12,460 nt of DNA from Nitrospiraceae bacterium (GTDB taxonomy: Bacteria; Nitrospirota; Nitrospiria; Nitrospirales; UBA8639). Made by a program: the position numbers and the translations under genes. The stretch lies in contig DOFS01000162.1 in the NCBI GenBank assembly GCA_003523945.1, positions 1 to 12,460 on the forward strand, written 5' to 3'. Of the stretch, positions 1 through 7,249 are shown one piece after another; position 1 is the stretch's first letter; every line of letters begins with the position of its first letter. The notes beneath the pieces were generated by a model. The model made no database searches. It saw nothing but the letters and a program-made list of their open reading frames with translations, and was not told the origin of the DNA.

Positions 1-312
1 CGTGGAAAGATGTTTGTGTTCGAAGATCTGGAAAATGTCGATGACCGTGGCATGCAGGAAGTGTTGCGTGAAGTGAGCAAAGAAGAATTACTCCTGGCTT
101 TGAAGCCGATTGATGGTCCGCTCCGGGATAAGTTCTTTAAGAATATGTCCAGTCGAGCGGCGGAATCCCTTAAAGAAGATATGGAAACTCGAGGCCCGGT
201 CAAACTCAGTGATGTGGAGGCCTCCCAGCAGAACATTATCAAAACCGTTCAACGCCTGGCTGCTGAGGGACGTGTCTCTCTAGGAGGAAAGGGAGAGGAG
301 CAAATGGTCTAA
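1..312 (+). CDS. fliG: Flagellar motor switch protein FliG, C-terminal part (5' end outside window)
   Basis: This is the last 103 codons of FliG, open from base 1 to the TAA at 310-312. FliG is the C-ring protein that contacts the MotA stator at the cytoplasmic face and converts ion flow into torque. The sequence matches the C-terminal domain of the family: an MFVFEDL motif near the start, then the charged helix with DDRGMQEVLREV (the torque-helix pattern), then NMSSRAAESLKEDM and the GPVKLSDVEASQQNI segment, ending in a short variable tail. The ATG at position 10 is an internal methionine and not the start, because homology continues upstream to base 1. The next gene, fliH, is the usual neighbour, but here 166 bases of repeat-like sequence separate them. 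The identification is secure; only the upstream part is missing. Confidence 0.95.
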   Translation, partial: RGKMFVFEDLENVDDRGMQEVLREVSKEELLLALKPIDGPLRDKFFKNMSSRAAESLKEDMETRGPVKLSDVEASQQNIIKTVQRLAAEGRVSLGGKGEEQMV

Positions 313-319
313 GGGGAAT

Positions 320-429
320 GTTGAAAACTGCCGCCAGCGGCGCGCTCGCCCTGGGCCGTGCTCATGCACTCCTCCGTACGCTCCGCTCGTTCAAGCGGCT
401 GCGGCCTTGCTGGACGAGACATTTTGAAC
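320..429. repeat. Degenerate inverted-repeat element in the fliG-fliH gap
   Basis: The gap holds about 110 bases with imperfect inverted ends. GTTGAAAA (320-327) faces TTTTGAAC (422-429), matching at 7 of 8 positions. Just inside, GCCAGC-GGC on the left faces GGCCTTGCTGGA (403-414) on the right, whose complement reads TCCAGCAAGGCC. The interior is GC-rich and has no supported reading frame. A run of seven T follows at 437-443. From memory, similar extragenic elements ending in GCGGCCTTGCTGGAC...TTTTGAAC occur in many copies in Nitrospira genomes. It may be a non-autonomous element or an extragenic palindrome, and it might fold in the mRNA between fliG and fliH. The inverted ends are visible; the family assignment is recall. 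Confidence 0.5.
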
Positions 430-478
430 ACTCCACTTTTTTTCTCTGCTGGGCCTGGGTCACTCATATACTGATGAG

Positions 479-1132
479 ATGGCAAAAATTTTGAAATATC
501 CAATAGCCTCTAAGGTGCGGCCGCTTATGGAAGAGGATGACACAATCAAACGGTTTGAGATGGTGGAGTTGGTCCATAAATCGGCGAAACAGCGCGCCGA
601 GGAAATCCAACCGCATGATTGTAGCGCACTCCAACGTGCCGCATTTGAACGGGGACGCCAGACCGGTGTCGCCGAGGGGCGGGCCCAGTGCCAGGCCCAG
701 GTGGAGGAGGAAGTCAAAAAGGCGCTTCGGTTGGCCAATCAGATCGGTCGGGCTCGAGTGATGGCGTTAGAAGAACACGAACGGGATATTGTGGAGGTCG
801 CCCTGGCCATTACTCAAAAAATTCTGTTGCGGGAAATTGCGATCGATAAAGAACTCGTGGTCCGGCAAGTCCGCCAGGTCCTTGGACTGCTCCCCGAAAA
901 ATCGCTGGTCACGCTGAAAGTCCATCCCCAGGATTTCACGATTTTAGAGCCCCGTCTGCAGACATTACGGCCGGAGTGGGCCGATGGCGACCATCTGGCC
1001 CTTGAAGCCGATGAAGACGTGGATCCGGGTGGCTGCCTGGTTGAACAGGCGGGTGTCCTGTTCGATGCCCGGCTTTCCCAACAACTGGCACTGGTGGCCA
1101 GCGAATTCGGATTGGAAGCCCCAAAGGTATGA
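479..1132 (+). CDS. fliH: Flagellar assembly protein FliH (export ATPase regulator)
   Basis: A 217-residue FliH/YscL/V-ATPase subunit E-like protein, which binds and restrains the FliI ATPase and tethers it to the C-ring. Residues 59, 63 and 67 form a GxxxGxxxG series inside a long helical segment, a known trait of the FliH/YscL family. Residues 70-105 are charged and predicted helical. The C-terminal domain (about 105-215) has LAITQKILLREI, a KVHPQDF strand-turn, and the family hallmark PGGCLVEQ at 183-190 followed by FDARLSQQL. The start is the ATG at 479; no strong Shine-Dalgarno precedes it, so Met17 or Met28 remain possible starts. The stop overlaps the fliI start as ATGA, which suggests translational coupling of two subunits of one complex. 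Position after fliG and before fliI is standard. Confidence 0.93.
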   Translation: MAKILKYPIASKVRPLMEEDDTIKRFEMVELVHKSAKQRAEEIQPHDCSALQRAAFERGRQTGVAEGRAQCQAQVEEEVKKALRLANQIGRARVMALEEHERDIVEVALAITQKILLREIAIDKELVVRQVRQVLGLLPEKSLVTLKVHPQDFTILEPRLQTLRPEWADGDHLALEADEDVDPGGCLVEQAGVLFDARLSQQLALVASEFGLEAPKV

Positions 1133-2472
1133 GCCTTGACACGATTCAACAGCGTTTAGACGACATTACTCCCGTGACGATAACCGGTCGTGTCGTGAAA
1201 GCCGTCGGGCTGACCCTGGAAGGCACCGGATTAGGGGCCTCGGTTGGTCAGCGATGCCATATCTTCAGCACACGCGGGCAGTCGATGATTGAGGGGGAAG
1301 TCATCGGATTTCGGGAGCAACGTGTGGTGGTGATGCCATTCGGGGCTGTGCGCGGCATCGCCGCTGGCAATCTCATTCGCTACGATCCGACCTCTCCACG
1401 ATTATTAGTCGGGCCTCAAATGTTGGGGCGAGTCGTGGATGGATTGGGGCACCCGATAGATGGAAAAGGGCCGCTGTCCCGTAGCCGCCGCTATGCCCTT
1501 TATGCCCCCGCGCCGGCTCCCATGCTCCGGGAGCGAATTACCACGCCAATGGATTTGGGGGTTCGAGCCATCAATGGCCTGCTGACCTGCGGGGTCGGGC
1601 AAAAGCTCGGGATTTTTGCCGGCAGTGGAGTCGGGAAAAGTGTCTTGATGGGAACGATGTGCCGTCACACGTCGGCGGATGTGAATGTCATCGCGCTGGT
1701 GGGTGAGCGAGGTCGGGAGGTGAAGGAATTTCTAGAACGGGATTTGGGAAGGGAAGGACTTCGTCGTTCGGTGGTGGTGGTGGCCACATCCGATCAATCG
1801 CCATTAGTCCGGGTCCGGGCCGCGTTTGTTGCGACGGCCATTGCCGAATTTTTTCGGGATCAGGGCAATCAGGTCTTGCTTCTGGTCGATTCCTTAACGC
1901 GGTTGGCCCATGCCCAGCGGGAGGTGGGGCTGGCGGCCGGTGAACCGCCTACCACCAAAGGCTATCCGCCTTCTGTCTTTACGCTGTTCCCTCAAGTTTT
2001 AGAGCGGGTGGGGCCCATGGGCACGGGATCCATTACCGGCCTGTATACCGTGCTCGTCGATGGTGACGATTTCAATGATCCCATTGCCGATTCCATCCGG
2101 TCCATTTTAGACGGACATATTGTGTTGTCCCGGCGCTTAGCGATGGAAGGACACTTTCCCGCGATCGATGTCCTGCAAAGTGTAAGCCGGGTGATGTCGG
2201 ATATTGCGTCCGTCCCCCATCAGGAGGCTGCCCGGTTTCTGGTGCAGATGATGGCGGAATATCGCAATGCCGAAGACCTCATCAATTTAGGGGCGTATCA
2301 AGTAGGGACGAATCCTCGGCTCGATGCGGCAATTCACATGAAAGGGCCGGTCGATGGGTTTCTCAGGCAAACCCGTGAGGAAGGCGTGGGAATCGCAGAG
2401 AGTTGTCAGGATCTTGAAGCGCTGGCACAACAGGGCCGTCGTCTTCTGGAGAGAAAGGGAAAGACCGTATGA
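1129..2472 (+). CDS. fliI: Flagellum-specific export ATPase FliI
   Basis: A 447-residue member of the F1-beta-like type III export ATPases, of the usual FliI length. It forms a hexamer under the export gate and uses ATP hydrolysis to support delivery of rod, hook and filament substrates. The Walker A motif AGSGVGKS lies at 164-171, the catalytic-glutamate motif VGERGREV at 191-198 (Glu193), and Walker B LLLVDSLTR at 250-258. The nucleotide-domain motif GEPPTTKGYPPSVFTLFP follows at 271-288. The N-terminal barrel region (about 20-95) and the C-terminal helical substrate/chaperone-binding region (from about 365) are complete. The ATG at 1129 overlaps the fliH stop, and its own stop overlaps the fliJ ATG at 2469, both as ATGA. 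ATP synthase or virulence type III ATPases are ruled out by the flagellar context. Confidence 0.97.
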   Translation: MSLDTIQQRLDDITPVTITGRVVKAVGLTLEGTGLGASVGQRCHIFSTRGQSMIEGEVIGFREQRVVVMPFGAVRGIAAGNLIRYDPTSPRLLVGPQMLGRVVDGLGHPIDGKGPLSRSRRYALYAPAPAPMLRERITTPMDLGVRAINGLLTCGVGQKLGIFAGSGVGKSVLMGTMCRHTSADVNVIALVGERGREVKEFLERDLGREGLRRSVVVVATSDQSPLVRVRAAFVATAIAEFFRDQGNQVLLLVDSLTRLAHAQREVGLAAGEPPTTKGYPPSVFTLFPQVLERVGPMGTGSITGLYTVLVDGDDFNDPIADSIRSILDGHIVLSRRLAMEGHFPAIDVLQSVSRVMSDIASVPHQEAARFLVQMMAEYRNAEDLINLGAYQVGTNPRLDAAIHMKGPVDGFLRQTREEGVGIAESCQDLEALAQQGRRLLERKGKTV

Positions 2473-2915
2473 ATTGGACCACATTACTCCGGTTTCGCAA
2501 ACAAGTGGAAGACCTTGCCCGTGAAGAAGTCGTCTTGGCGGAGTGGGAAAAAAGTCAGATCGTCTCGAAGCGGGATGACCTCATGGTCGAAATGGAAGCG
2601 GTGGCCACGGAATTAGAGCAGCGTATACGAGTGGGAATCGACAATCTAATTGCTGAGCAACGGTATCAGTGGTTGGATCGGATCAGTTCGGCCATAGAAC
2701 AGCGGAGCCAACAAATACAGACTGCGGAGGGCAGGCTGGTTGGCCTACGGGAGAAGTTAAAAAAGGCCCACCATGCCCGACGTGTCGTGGAGTTGGTGAT
2801 TGCCAAAAAGGAGGAAGAGGTCATGCAGAAAGTTGCGGCCCAAGAACAACACATGCAAGAGGATGTGACCGCCCATGCCTATGCCATCTCTCACCTTGAA
2901 GAAATGACCCAGTAG
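2469..2915 (+). CDS. fliJ: Flagellar export protein FliJ
   Basis: A 148-residue, almost wholly helical, highly charged protein with no signal peptide or membrane segment. That matches FliJ, the coiled-coil stalk that inserts into the FliI hexamer, contacts FlhA and escorts chaperones. The N-terminus (NWTTLLRFRKQVEDLAREE) and the C-terminal helix (ARRVVELVIAKKEEEVMQKVAAQEQHMQED, about 103-132) follow the family pattern of two long antiparallel helices rich in E, K, R and Q. Individual sequences in this family are weakly conserved, so the call leans on length, coiled-coil character and position directly after fliI with an ATGA overlap. The motE-like gene begins 4 nt after the stop. Confidence 0.88.
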   Translation: MNWTTLLRFRKQVEDLAREEVVLAEWEKSQIVSKRDDLMVEMEAVATELEQRIRVGIDNLIAEQRYQWLDRISSAIEQRSQQIQTAEGRLVGLREKLKKAHHARRVVELVIAKKEEEVMQKVAAQEQHMQEDVTAHAYAISHLEEMTQ

Positions 2916-2919
2916 GAAC

Positions 2920-3522
2920 ATGGTGCCTAGTCGACGACTCATTGTCTGGTGGGTGCTGGCCATAATCTTGTGGGCCACCTCGGTCGGGTCCGTGCAAGAA
3001 ACCCCTGATGTGGGAACCGCGGATCCATATGAAAATCAACCAGTTGAAGAGCCACTGGAGGAGGAAGCGCTCAGTGAAGAAGCCACATTATTGAAACAGC
3101 TGCAAGCGCGTCTCAAAGAAGTGGAGGAGCGGGAACGTGCTTTGCAACAACGTGAAGAGCGGCTTACCGCACTTCAGCAGGACTTAGAGGCCTTGGCTGC
3201 GCGGCAAACCAAAGAGCGAAAACGGATAGCGGGGGAGGCTGCTTCACTGGAAGAAGAACAACGTCGCTATGTGGAACAGGATCCGGCGTTACTCCATCTA
3301 ATCAAAATCTATGAATCCATGGATCCCGAAGAAGCGGCCTTGCGAATCGCGGAAATGCGAGAAGGGTTAGCCTTGGATATTCTGGCATCGATTAAAGATA
3401 AAAAAGCCGCCGGCGTGTTAGCGGGGGTCGAACCGGTGAAAGCGGCCAGGTTGTCTGAAGGCCTGAGGCGATATCGGGACATCAAGCTGCAACAACGGAA
3501 TGATTCCAAGATTCGAAAATAA
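2920..3522 (+). CDS. motE: MotE-like periplasmic protein (signal/anchor, coiled coil, MgtE-N-like domain)
   Basis: A 200-residue protein in three parts. Residues 5-23 form a hydrophobic segment (IVWWVLAIILWATSVG) after two arginines, so it is exported or membrane-anchored. Residues 45-120 are a glutamate/glutamine-rich coiled coil. Residues 122-190 (LIKIYESMDPEEAALRIAEM ... DILASIKDKKAAGVLAGVEP) match the MgtE N-terminal-like helical domain found in MotE. In Sinorhizobium MotE is a periplasmic chaperone for the motility protein MotC. In other phyla similar genes sit between fliJ and fliK, where the role is less settled; support of stator or motor assembly is the likely one. It starts 4 nt after fliJ, with AGGA overlapping the fliJ stop, and ends 3 nt before fliK, so it is a full operon member. 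The domain call is firm; the exact function is inferred. Confidence 0.8.
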   Translation: MVPSRRLIVWWVLAIILWATSVGSVQETPDVGTADPYENQPVEEPLEEEALSEEATLLKQLQARLKEVEERERALQQREERLTALQQDLEALAARQTKERKRIAGEAASLEEEQRRYVEQDPALLHLIKIYESMDPEEAALRIAEMREGLALDILASIKDKKAAGVLAGVEPVKAARLSEGLRRYRDIKLQQRNDSKIRK

Positions 3523-3525
3523 TCG

Positions 3526-4962
3526 ATGATCAATACGCTTCCATTCTCTCCCGGTGCGGCCGGAAACCAAATCCAGGGAACCGGTCAGGCAGGCGGGATC
3601 GGTCCCGATCAGCCGAAGACGGCAGGCAATACCTCCAACAACCCTTTTTTGAAAATTTTTCGGGAACAGCCGGTAACGAACTCTCCATTCGCCCGTCCCA
3701 CAAACAACTCTTCAGTCGGGGATCAGCCATCTCTGTCGGATCTCCAGTCTTTCTTTGGCAATCTGCCGCTACCGGGTGATGTTCAACTCTACACCTATCC
3801 GGTGACCTCACCAGGATCTGATGGGCTTACCTCAGGGAATTCGTTGCAGGAAGGGCTGATATCCGGTGCGGATGTGGCGCCCCAGGTTCCCCCTCCAGGA
3901 GGATCGGGAGCAAATGGGATAGTGGGAACGCCTGCAGACAATCAGTCGGGCTTGCCATTCCCTGCGGGTTCCTCGATCCAGACGCTTGCCGACAAGAGTG
4001 CCCCGCACCCGGCTATCAATCCGGATCCGCAACCGATTCATCGTAATGCCCTTGAAGCCCTGGTTGGAGAACCTCAATCAGAATTGGTTGGAGGGCAGGG
4101 AAAGATTGTCGTGAAAACCCTGAATCCTCTTCAGGACGCGGACCGGACGGTGCTCCGAATATCCCCACCACCGCTGGAAACTTTTCAGACGCCACTCAAG
4201 CCGGCCGTCAATCAGGCCTTTCCAACGCCATTGCCATTTGAACAAACCCCGGCGGGTATAGCCGAGGTCGTTCAATCCAGTCAAAACCGGTTGAAAGCCG
4301 TGAGTGGAATGTCGTCGGTGTTGAGTGACTCGCCGGTGCATGGGAAAGAGTCTTCAATCGGAATTCCGCTGGACCTCCTTGGGGAGGGCAATGTGTCTTT
4401 GACCGGGGATCGTTCCCGAGAGGGTCTTGAAGGAACAGGAAAAGCCGTGGGAATAGAACCTAATAATGGACAGAGTTTCAATACAGGCATGGGTGGTTCC
4501 AGCCATTCTCAGTCCGGATTCTTTCACCAGTCCTCGTCTCCTTCTTCATCAGGCCAGGCTGTGCGAATGCCGGACGAGGGTGTGCCGGATCTTCCGGGTC
4601 CAGCGCTCCAACGGCTTCAAATGGAGGTGCAACTCTCTGATAACAATCGGGTCCAGATTGATGTGGGGGTGCAACATCGCCAGGTCTATGCCAGTTTGCT
4701 GATGGATCAGGCGACATTAAAAAATCTGGCTGTCCAATTTGTTCCACAATTAGAGGAGCAGCTGACAAAGGGGGATATGGAGTTGCAGGGATTTTCTGCC
4801 GAAGTCCGTGATCATCAGGGTGAGCAGGAGTCAGGAACGAAATCCGATGGGCCGGGAAATCAGACGAACCAGCGGGGGGCCGCGACTTTTCATCAGTCAC
4901 CGGGAACCCTCTCTCATGTTGTGAATCGTGCTGAAGACCAGGGATTCCATTTGGTGGCATGA
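3526..4962 (+). CDS. fliK: Flagellar hook-length control protein FliK
   Basis: A 478-residue protein with a long, low-complexity N-terminal region rich in P, G, S, N and Q (about 1-350) and a compact C-terminal domain (about 358-430). The C-terminal part reads LQRLQMEVQLSDNNRVQIDVGVQHRQVYASLLMDQATLKNL and then QLEEQLTKGDMELQGFSAEV (pieces given separately), which is the FliK C-terminal fold. That fold contacts FlhB to switch export specificity from hook to filament when the extended N-terminal ruler senses full hook length. A Gln/Gly-rich tail of about 45 residues follows. The ATG lies 3 nt after the motE stop and lacks a clear Shine-Dalgarno, so translation is probably coupled. flgD (hook cap) and flgE (hook) follow, which fits the role. 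The N-terminal half has no recognisable domain, as usual for FliK. Confidence 0.9.
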   Translation: MINTLPFSPGAAGNQIQGTGQAGGIGPDQPKTAGNTSNNPFLKIFREQPVTNSPFARPTNNSSVGDQPSLSDLQSFFGNLPLPGDVQLYTYPVTSPGSDGLTSGNSLQEGLISGADVAPQVPPPGGSGANGIVGTPADNQSGLPFPAGSSIQTLADKSAPHPAINPDPQPIHRNALEALVGEPQSELVGGQGKIVVKTLNPLQDADRTVLRISPPPLETFQTPLKPAVNQAFPTPLPFEQTPAGIAEVVQSSQNRLKAVSGMSSVLSDSPVHGKESSIGIPLDLLGEGNVSLTGDRSREGLEGTGKAVGIEPNNGQSFNTGMGGSSHSQSGFFHQSSSPSSSGQAVRMPDEGVPDLPGPALQRLQMEVQLSDNNRVQIDVGVQHRQVYASLLMDQATLKNLAVQFVPQLEEQLTKGDMELQGFSAEVRDHQGEQESGTKSDGPGNQTNQRGAATFHQSPGTLSHVVNRAEDQGFHLVA

Positions 4963-5016
4963 GATGGAACGATGGTCTCGTTGAAGAATGACACGATAAC
5001 GAAGGAGTGCTGAGTT

Positions 5017-5682
5017 ATGGATCCGATTACGGCAACACAACCAAAAACGGCTATTACCGGCAACGAGAATGTGCAGGCGGCCGTGTCGGCGCTGGGGTCT
5101 GATGTCTTTCTCCGTTTGTTGGTTACGCAGTTGCAAAGTCAGGATCCCACCAATCCGGTTCAAAATGAAGATTTTGTGGCGCAGTTGGCGCAGTTCACCA
5201 CGTTGGAGCAAACCACAGGTACCAATAAACTCCTGGAGCAGTTGATCGGGCAGGACTCACAACGGACGCAATTGAATCTGGTGAATTTGATTGGACGGAC
5301 GGTGGTCACCGAAGGCGATACGGTGAGTCTGGGAGAGACCGATGAGGTCACGCTGGCCTATGCGCTGAGTGCAACCGCCAGCCGTGTGAGCATTGAAGTC
5401 CTTGGTCCGAATAACGAAGTCATCAGAAGGCTGACATCGACGGACTTTAAAGCGGCAGGTGCGCATCAAATCCAATGGGATGGATTGAATGAATCGGGCG
5501 ACCGGGTGCCGGAAGGGGTGTATCAGTTCCGGGTCAAGGCGGAAGACGTGAATAAACAGCCGGTTCCGAATTTTACGTTTGCGCGTGAACGGGTCATGAA
5601 TATTCTCCTTGGGACGGAGACGCCGGTGGTTCTGCAAAGCGGAAAAACCTTACATACGGAAGACATTATCTCCATATTGTAA
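5017..5682 (+). CDS. flgD: Flagellar hook assembly (cap) protein FlgD
   Basis: A 221-residue FlgD of typical length. The conserved export and capping segment is at 26-66: LGSDVFLRLLVTQLQSQDP, then NPVQNEDFVAQLAQFTTLEQ. It is followed by the C-terminal beta-rich half (about 90-200) with the QWDG...GDRVPEGVYQFRVKAED pattern at 153-177, characteristic of the FlgD Ig-like domain. FlgD caps the growing hook, lets FlgE subunits polymerise and leaves when the hook is finished. It is exported by the flagellar type III system and accordingly has no Sec signal. AAGGAG at 5002-5007 lies 9 nt before the ATG and fixes the start. It stands 54 nt after fliK and 62 nt before flgE, the usual hook-gene grouping. 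Confidence 0.96.
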   Translation: MDPITATQPKTAITGNENVQAAVSALGSDVFLRLLVTQLQSQDPTNPVQNEDFVAQLAQFTTLEQTTGTNKLLEQLIGQDSQRTQLNLVNLIGRTVVTEGDTVSLGETDEVTLAYALSATASRVSIEVLGPNNEVIRRLTSTDFKAAGAHQIQWDGLNESGDRVPEGVYQFRVKAEDVNKQPVPNFTFARERVMNILLGTETPVVLQSGKTLHTEDIISIL

Positions 5683-5744
5683 GAGAGAGTTGTGAGCGAC
5701 GAATCATTTGCCCCAGTCATATGAAACAGAAGGAGTAAACACCA

Positions 5745-7082
5745 ATGGGAATTACCTCAGCATTTTTTTCAGCCACGAGTGGAATTAACGCGACCAGCCG
5801 GGCACTCAGCGAGATCGGCAACAATATCGCCAATGCGCAAACCATAGGCTTCAAGACCCGGACCGTATCCTTCGGTGATTTGTTCGGGGCGAATTTGGGC
5901 CTCGGCGGGGCATCGTCTGCATTAGTGGAAGGGCGTGGCGTGCGAGTCTTGGGCGTTGATCCCAGTTTTACCCAGGGGTCGCTTCAGACAACCTCCAACG
6001 CGTTGGATTTGGCTATCGATGGTGATGGGTTTTTTCAAGTGAGTGATGCCTCGGGCAATACATATTTTTCGCGTGCAGGACAATTCAATGTCGACTCGGC
6101 CGGGAATATTGTGACCCCAGCCGGATTTCGGCTTCAAGGATACCAGGCTGATGATGCGGGAAATATAAATGTCGGAAGCCTTGAGAACTTGGTTCTTACG
6201 ACAACTCAACAAACTGGTATTCCTACGACCGAAACCGTCATGAGTGGTAACCTTAAAGCCAGCGAACCGGTTCTTACAGGATTTTCAAATGCAGCATTGC
6301 TGGCCGATCCAGCTAACTCAGCAAATTCCCAGTTTAGTTCTGGAGTTCGAGTTTTTGATACTTTAGGCGCGGGTCATGACTTAATCGTGTATTTTTCAAA
6401 GACGGCGGTGAATGAATGGACCTATAGCGTTGTTGCACAGGATTCTGAAGTGTCATCCTTTATAGCTAATAACGCAACTACCGGAAATGCGTTAGTCGCG
6501 CAAGGAACATTGACATTTACAAGCACCGGGTTATTGGACGTGGAATCCCCTGGTCCTGGCACCCCACATAATATTTCATTCAGCGGAGGAGCCACGGCCC
6601 CACAGCCAATCATTTTTGATTTTGGCACCAGTGTTACAACCGACAGTGGAACCGGGTCTGACGGAATGTTGCAGCAAGGATCTGCCTCTGTACTCTTGAC
6701 CTTGTCACAAGATGGGTTTGGCAATGGGACTCTCACTAACACGTCAATTGCTGAAAATGGATTGATCACGGGGAAGTTTTCCAATGGAACAAGCCGGAAT
6801 CTGGGACAGGTGGCCCTGACACGTTTTATCAATCCTGATGGTCTACAACCCATTGGAAAGAATCTGTTTATTCAATCAGGTGATTCCGGCACTCCCTTGG
6901 TAGGGGCGCCGGGCTCGGGGACATTGGGAAAAGTCATTGCGAACACCTTAGAAGCCTCTAATGTCGATTTGGGGGAAGAATTAGTGAATATGATTATCAT
7001 GCAGCGTGGCTTCCAAGCCAATTCGCGAATCATCACCACGACCAATGACCTACTCGGGGAACTCGTAAATCTGGCCCGGTAA
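5745..7082 (+). CDS. flgE: Flagellar hook protein FlgE
   Basis: A 445-residue hook subunit. The N-terminal polymerisation region has SEIGNNIANAQTIGFKTRT (22-40), the LAIDGDGFFQV motif (89-99) and YFSRAGQFNVDSAGNIV (107-123), typical of hook and rod proteins. The C-terminal D0 helix is intact: SNVDLGEELVNMIIMQRG then FQANSRIITTTNDLLGELVN, ending at the stop. The middle (about 140-330) is divergent, as expected for the surface-exposed D1/D2 domains. Coding DNA there is visibly less GC-rich: hand counts give 26/60 for 6301-6360 and 24/60 for 6421-6480, against 40/60 for 5881-5940. AAGGAG at 5730-5735, 9 nt upstream, supports the ATG. FlgE builds the curved universal joint between rod and filament. 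The distal rod protein FlgG is less likely given the length, the large central domain and the flgD neighbour. Confidence 0.95.
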   Translation: MGITSAFFSATSGINATSRALSEIGNNIANAQTIGFKTRTVSFGDLFGANLGLGGASSALVEGRGVRVLGVDPSFTQGSLQTTSNALDLAIDGDGFFQVSDASGNTYFSRAGQFNVDSAGNIVTPAGFRLQGYQADDAGNINVGSLENLVLTTTQQTGIPTTETVMSGNLKASEPVLTGFSNAALLADPANSANSQFSSGVRVFDTLGAGHDLIVYFSKTAVNEWTYSVVAQDSEVSSFIANNATTGNALVAQGTLTFTSTGLLDVESPGPGTPHNISFSGGATAPQPIIFDFGTSVTTDSGTGSDGMLQQGSASVLLTLSQDGFGNGTLTNTSIAENGLITGKFSNGTSRNLGQVALTRFINPDGLQPIGKNLFIQSGDSGTPLVGAPGSGTLGKVIANTLEASNVDLGEELVNMIIMQRGFQANSRIITTTNDLLGELVNLAR

Positions 7083-7110
7083 CTTCTGGCTTGTGAGAAC
7101 CTTGTGCAGC

Positions 7111-7144
7111 ACCCAGGCAGGGGTTTTTGATTCCCAGCCGATAA
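7111..7144 (+). promoter_or_regulatory. Weak terminator-like hairpin and sigma-28 -10-like box in the flgE-accessory gene gap
   Basis: Within the 167-base gap after flgE, ACCC (7111-7114) and GGGT (7121-7124) can pair around a 6-nt loop and are followed by T residues to 7128, a weak terminator shape. GCCGATAA at 7137-7144 equals the sigma-28 (FliA) -10 consensus exactly. However, the -35 region only offers GTTT at 7123-7126 and no TAAA. One 8-mer match in a window this long can arise by chance, so this is tentative. No better promoter for the accessory gene is apparent. Confidence 0.18.
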
Positions 7145-7249
7145 AGTAAAAAGTCTGGGAAACGTTCGCAGTATTGCCAACTTTAAAAAACATGAATAAG
7201 CATGCGGAATTCACCGTCTTCCCTTGCACAGAAAAGGAAGCCCTGATCT

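Noticed and set aside
480..495. TGGC-N8-TGAA sigma-54-like match over the fliH start codon
   Set aside because: The -12 part lacks the GC dinucleotide (TTGAA instead of TTGCA) and it would place the transcript start inside fliH.
1129..2472. FliI considered as an F-type ATP synthase subunit or virulence type III ATPase
   Set aside because: FliH and FliJ overlap it on either side and the whole neighbourhood is flagellar, including hook and C-ring genes.
4478..4960. Long minus-strand frame (160 residues) opposite fliK
   Set aside because: A shadow of the fliK frame in Pro/Ser-rich coding DNA; the + strand product has a recognisable FliK C-terminal domain.
6422..6853. Minus-strand frame (143 residues) opposite flgE
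   Set aside because: A shadow of the flgE frame; no ribosome site and no domain.
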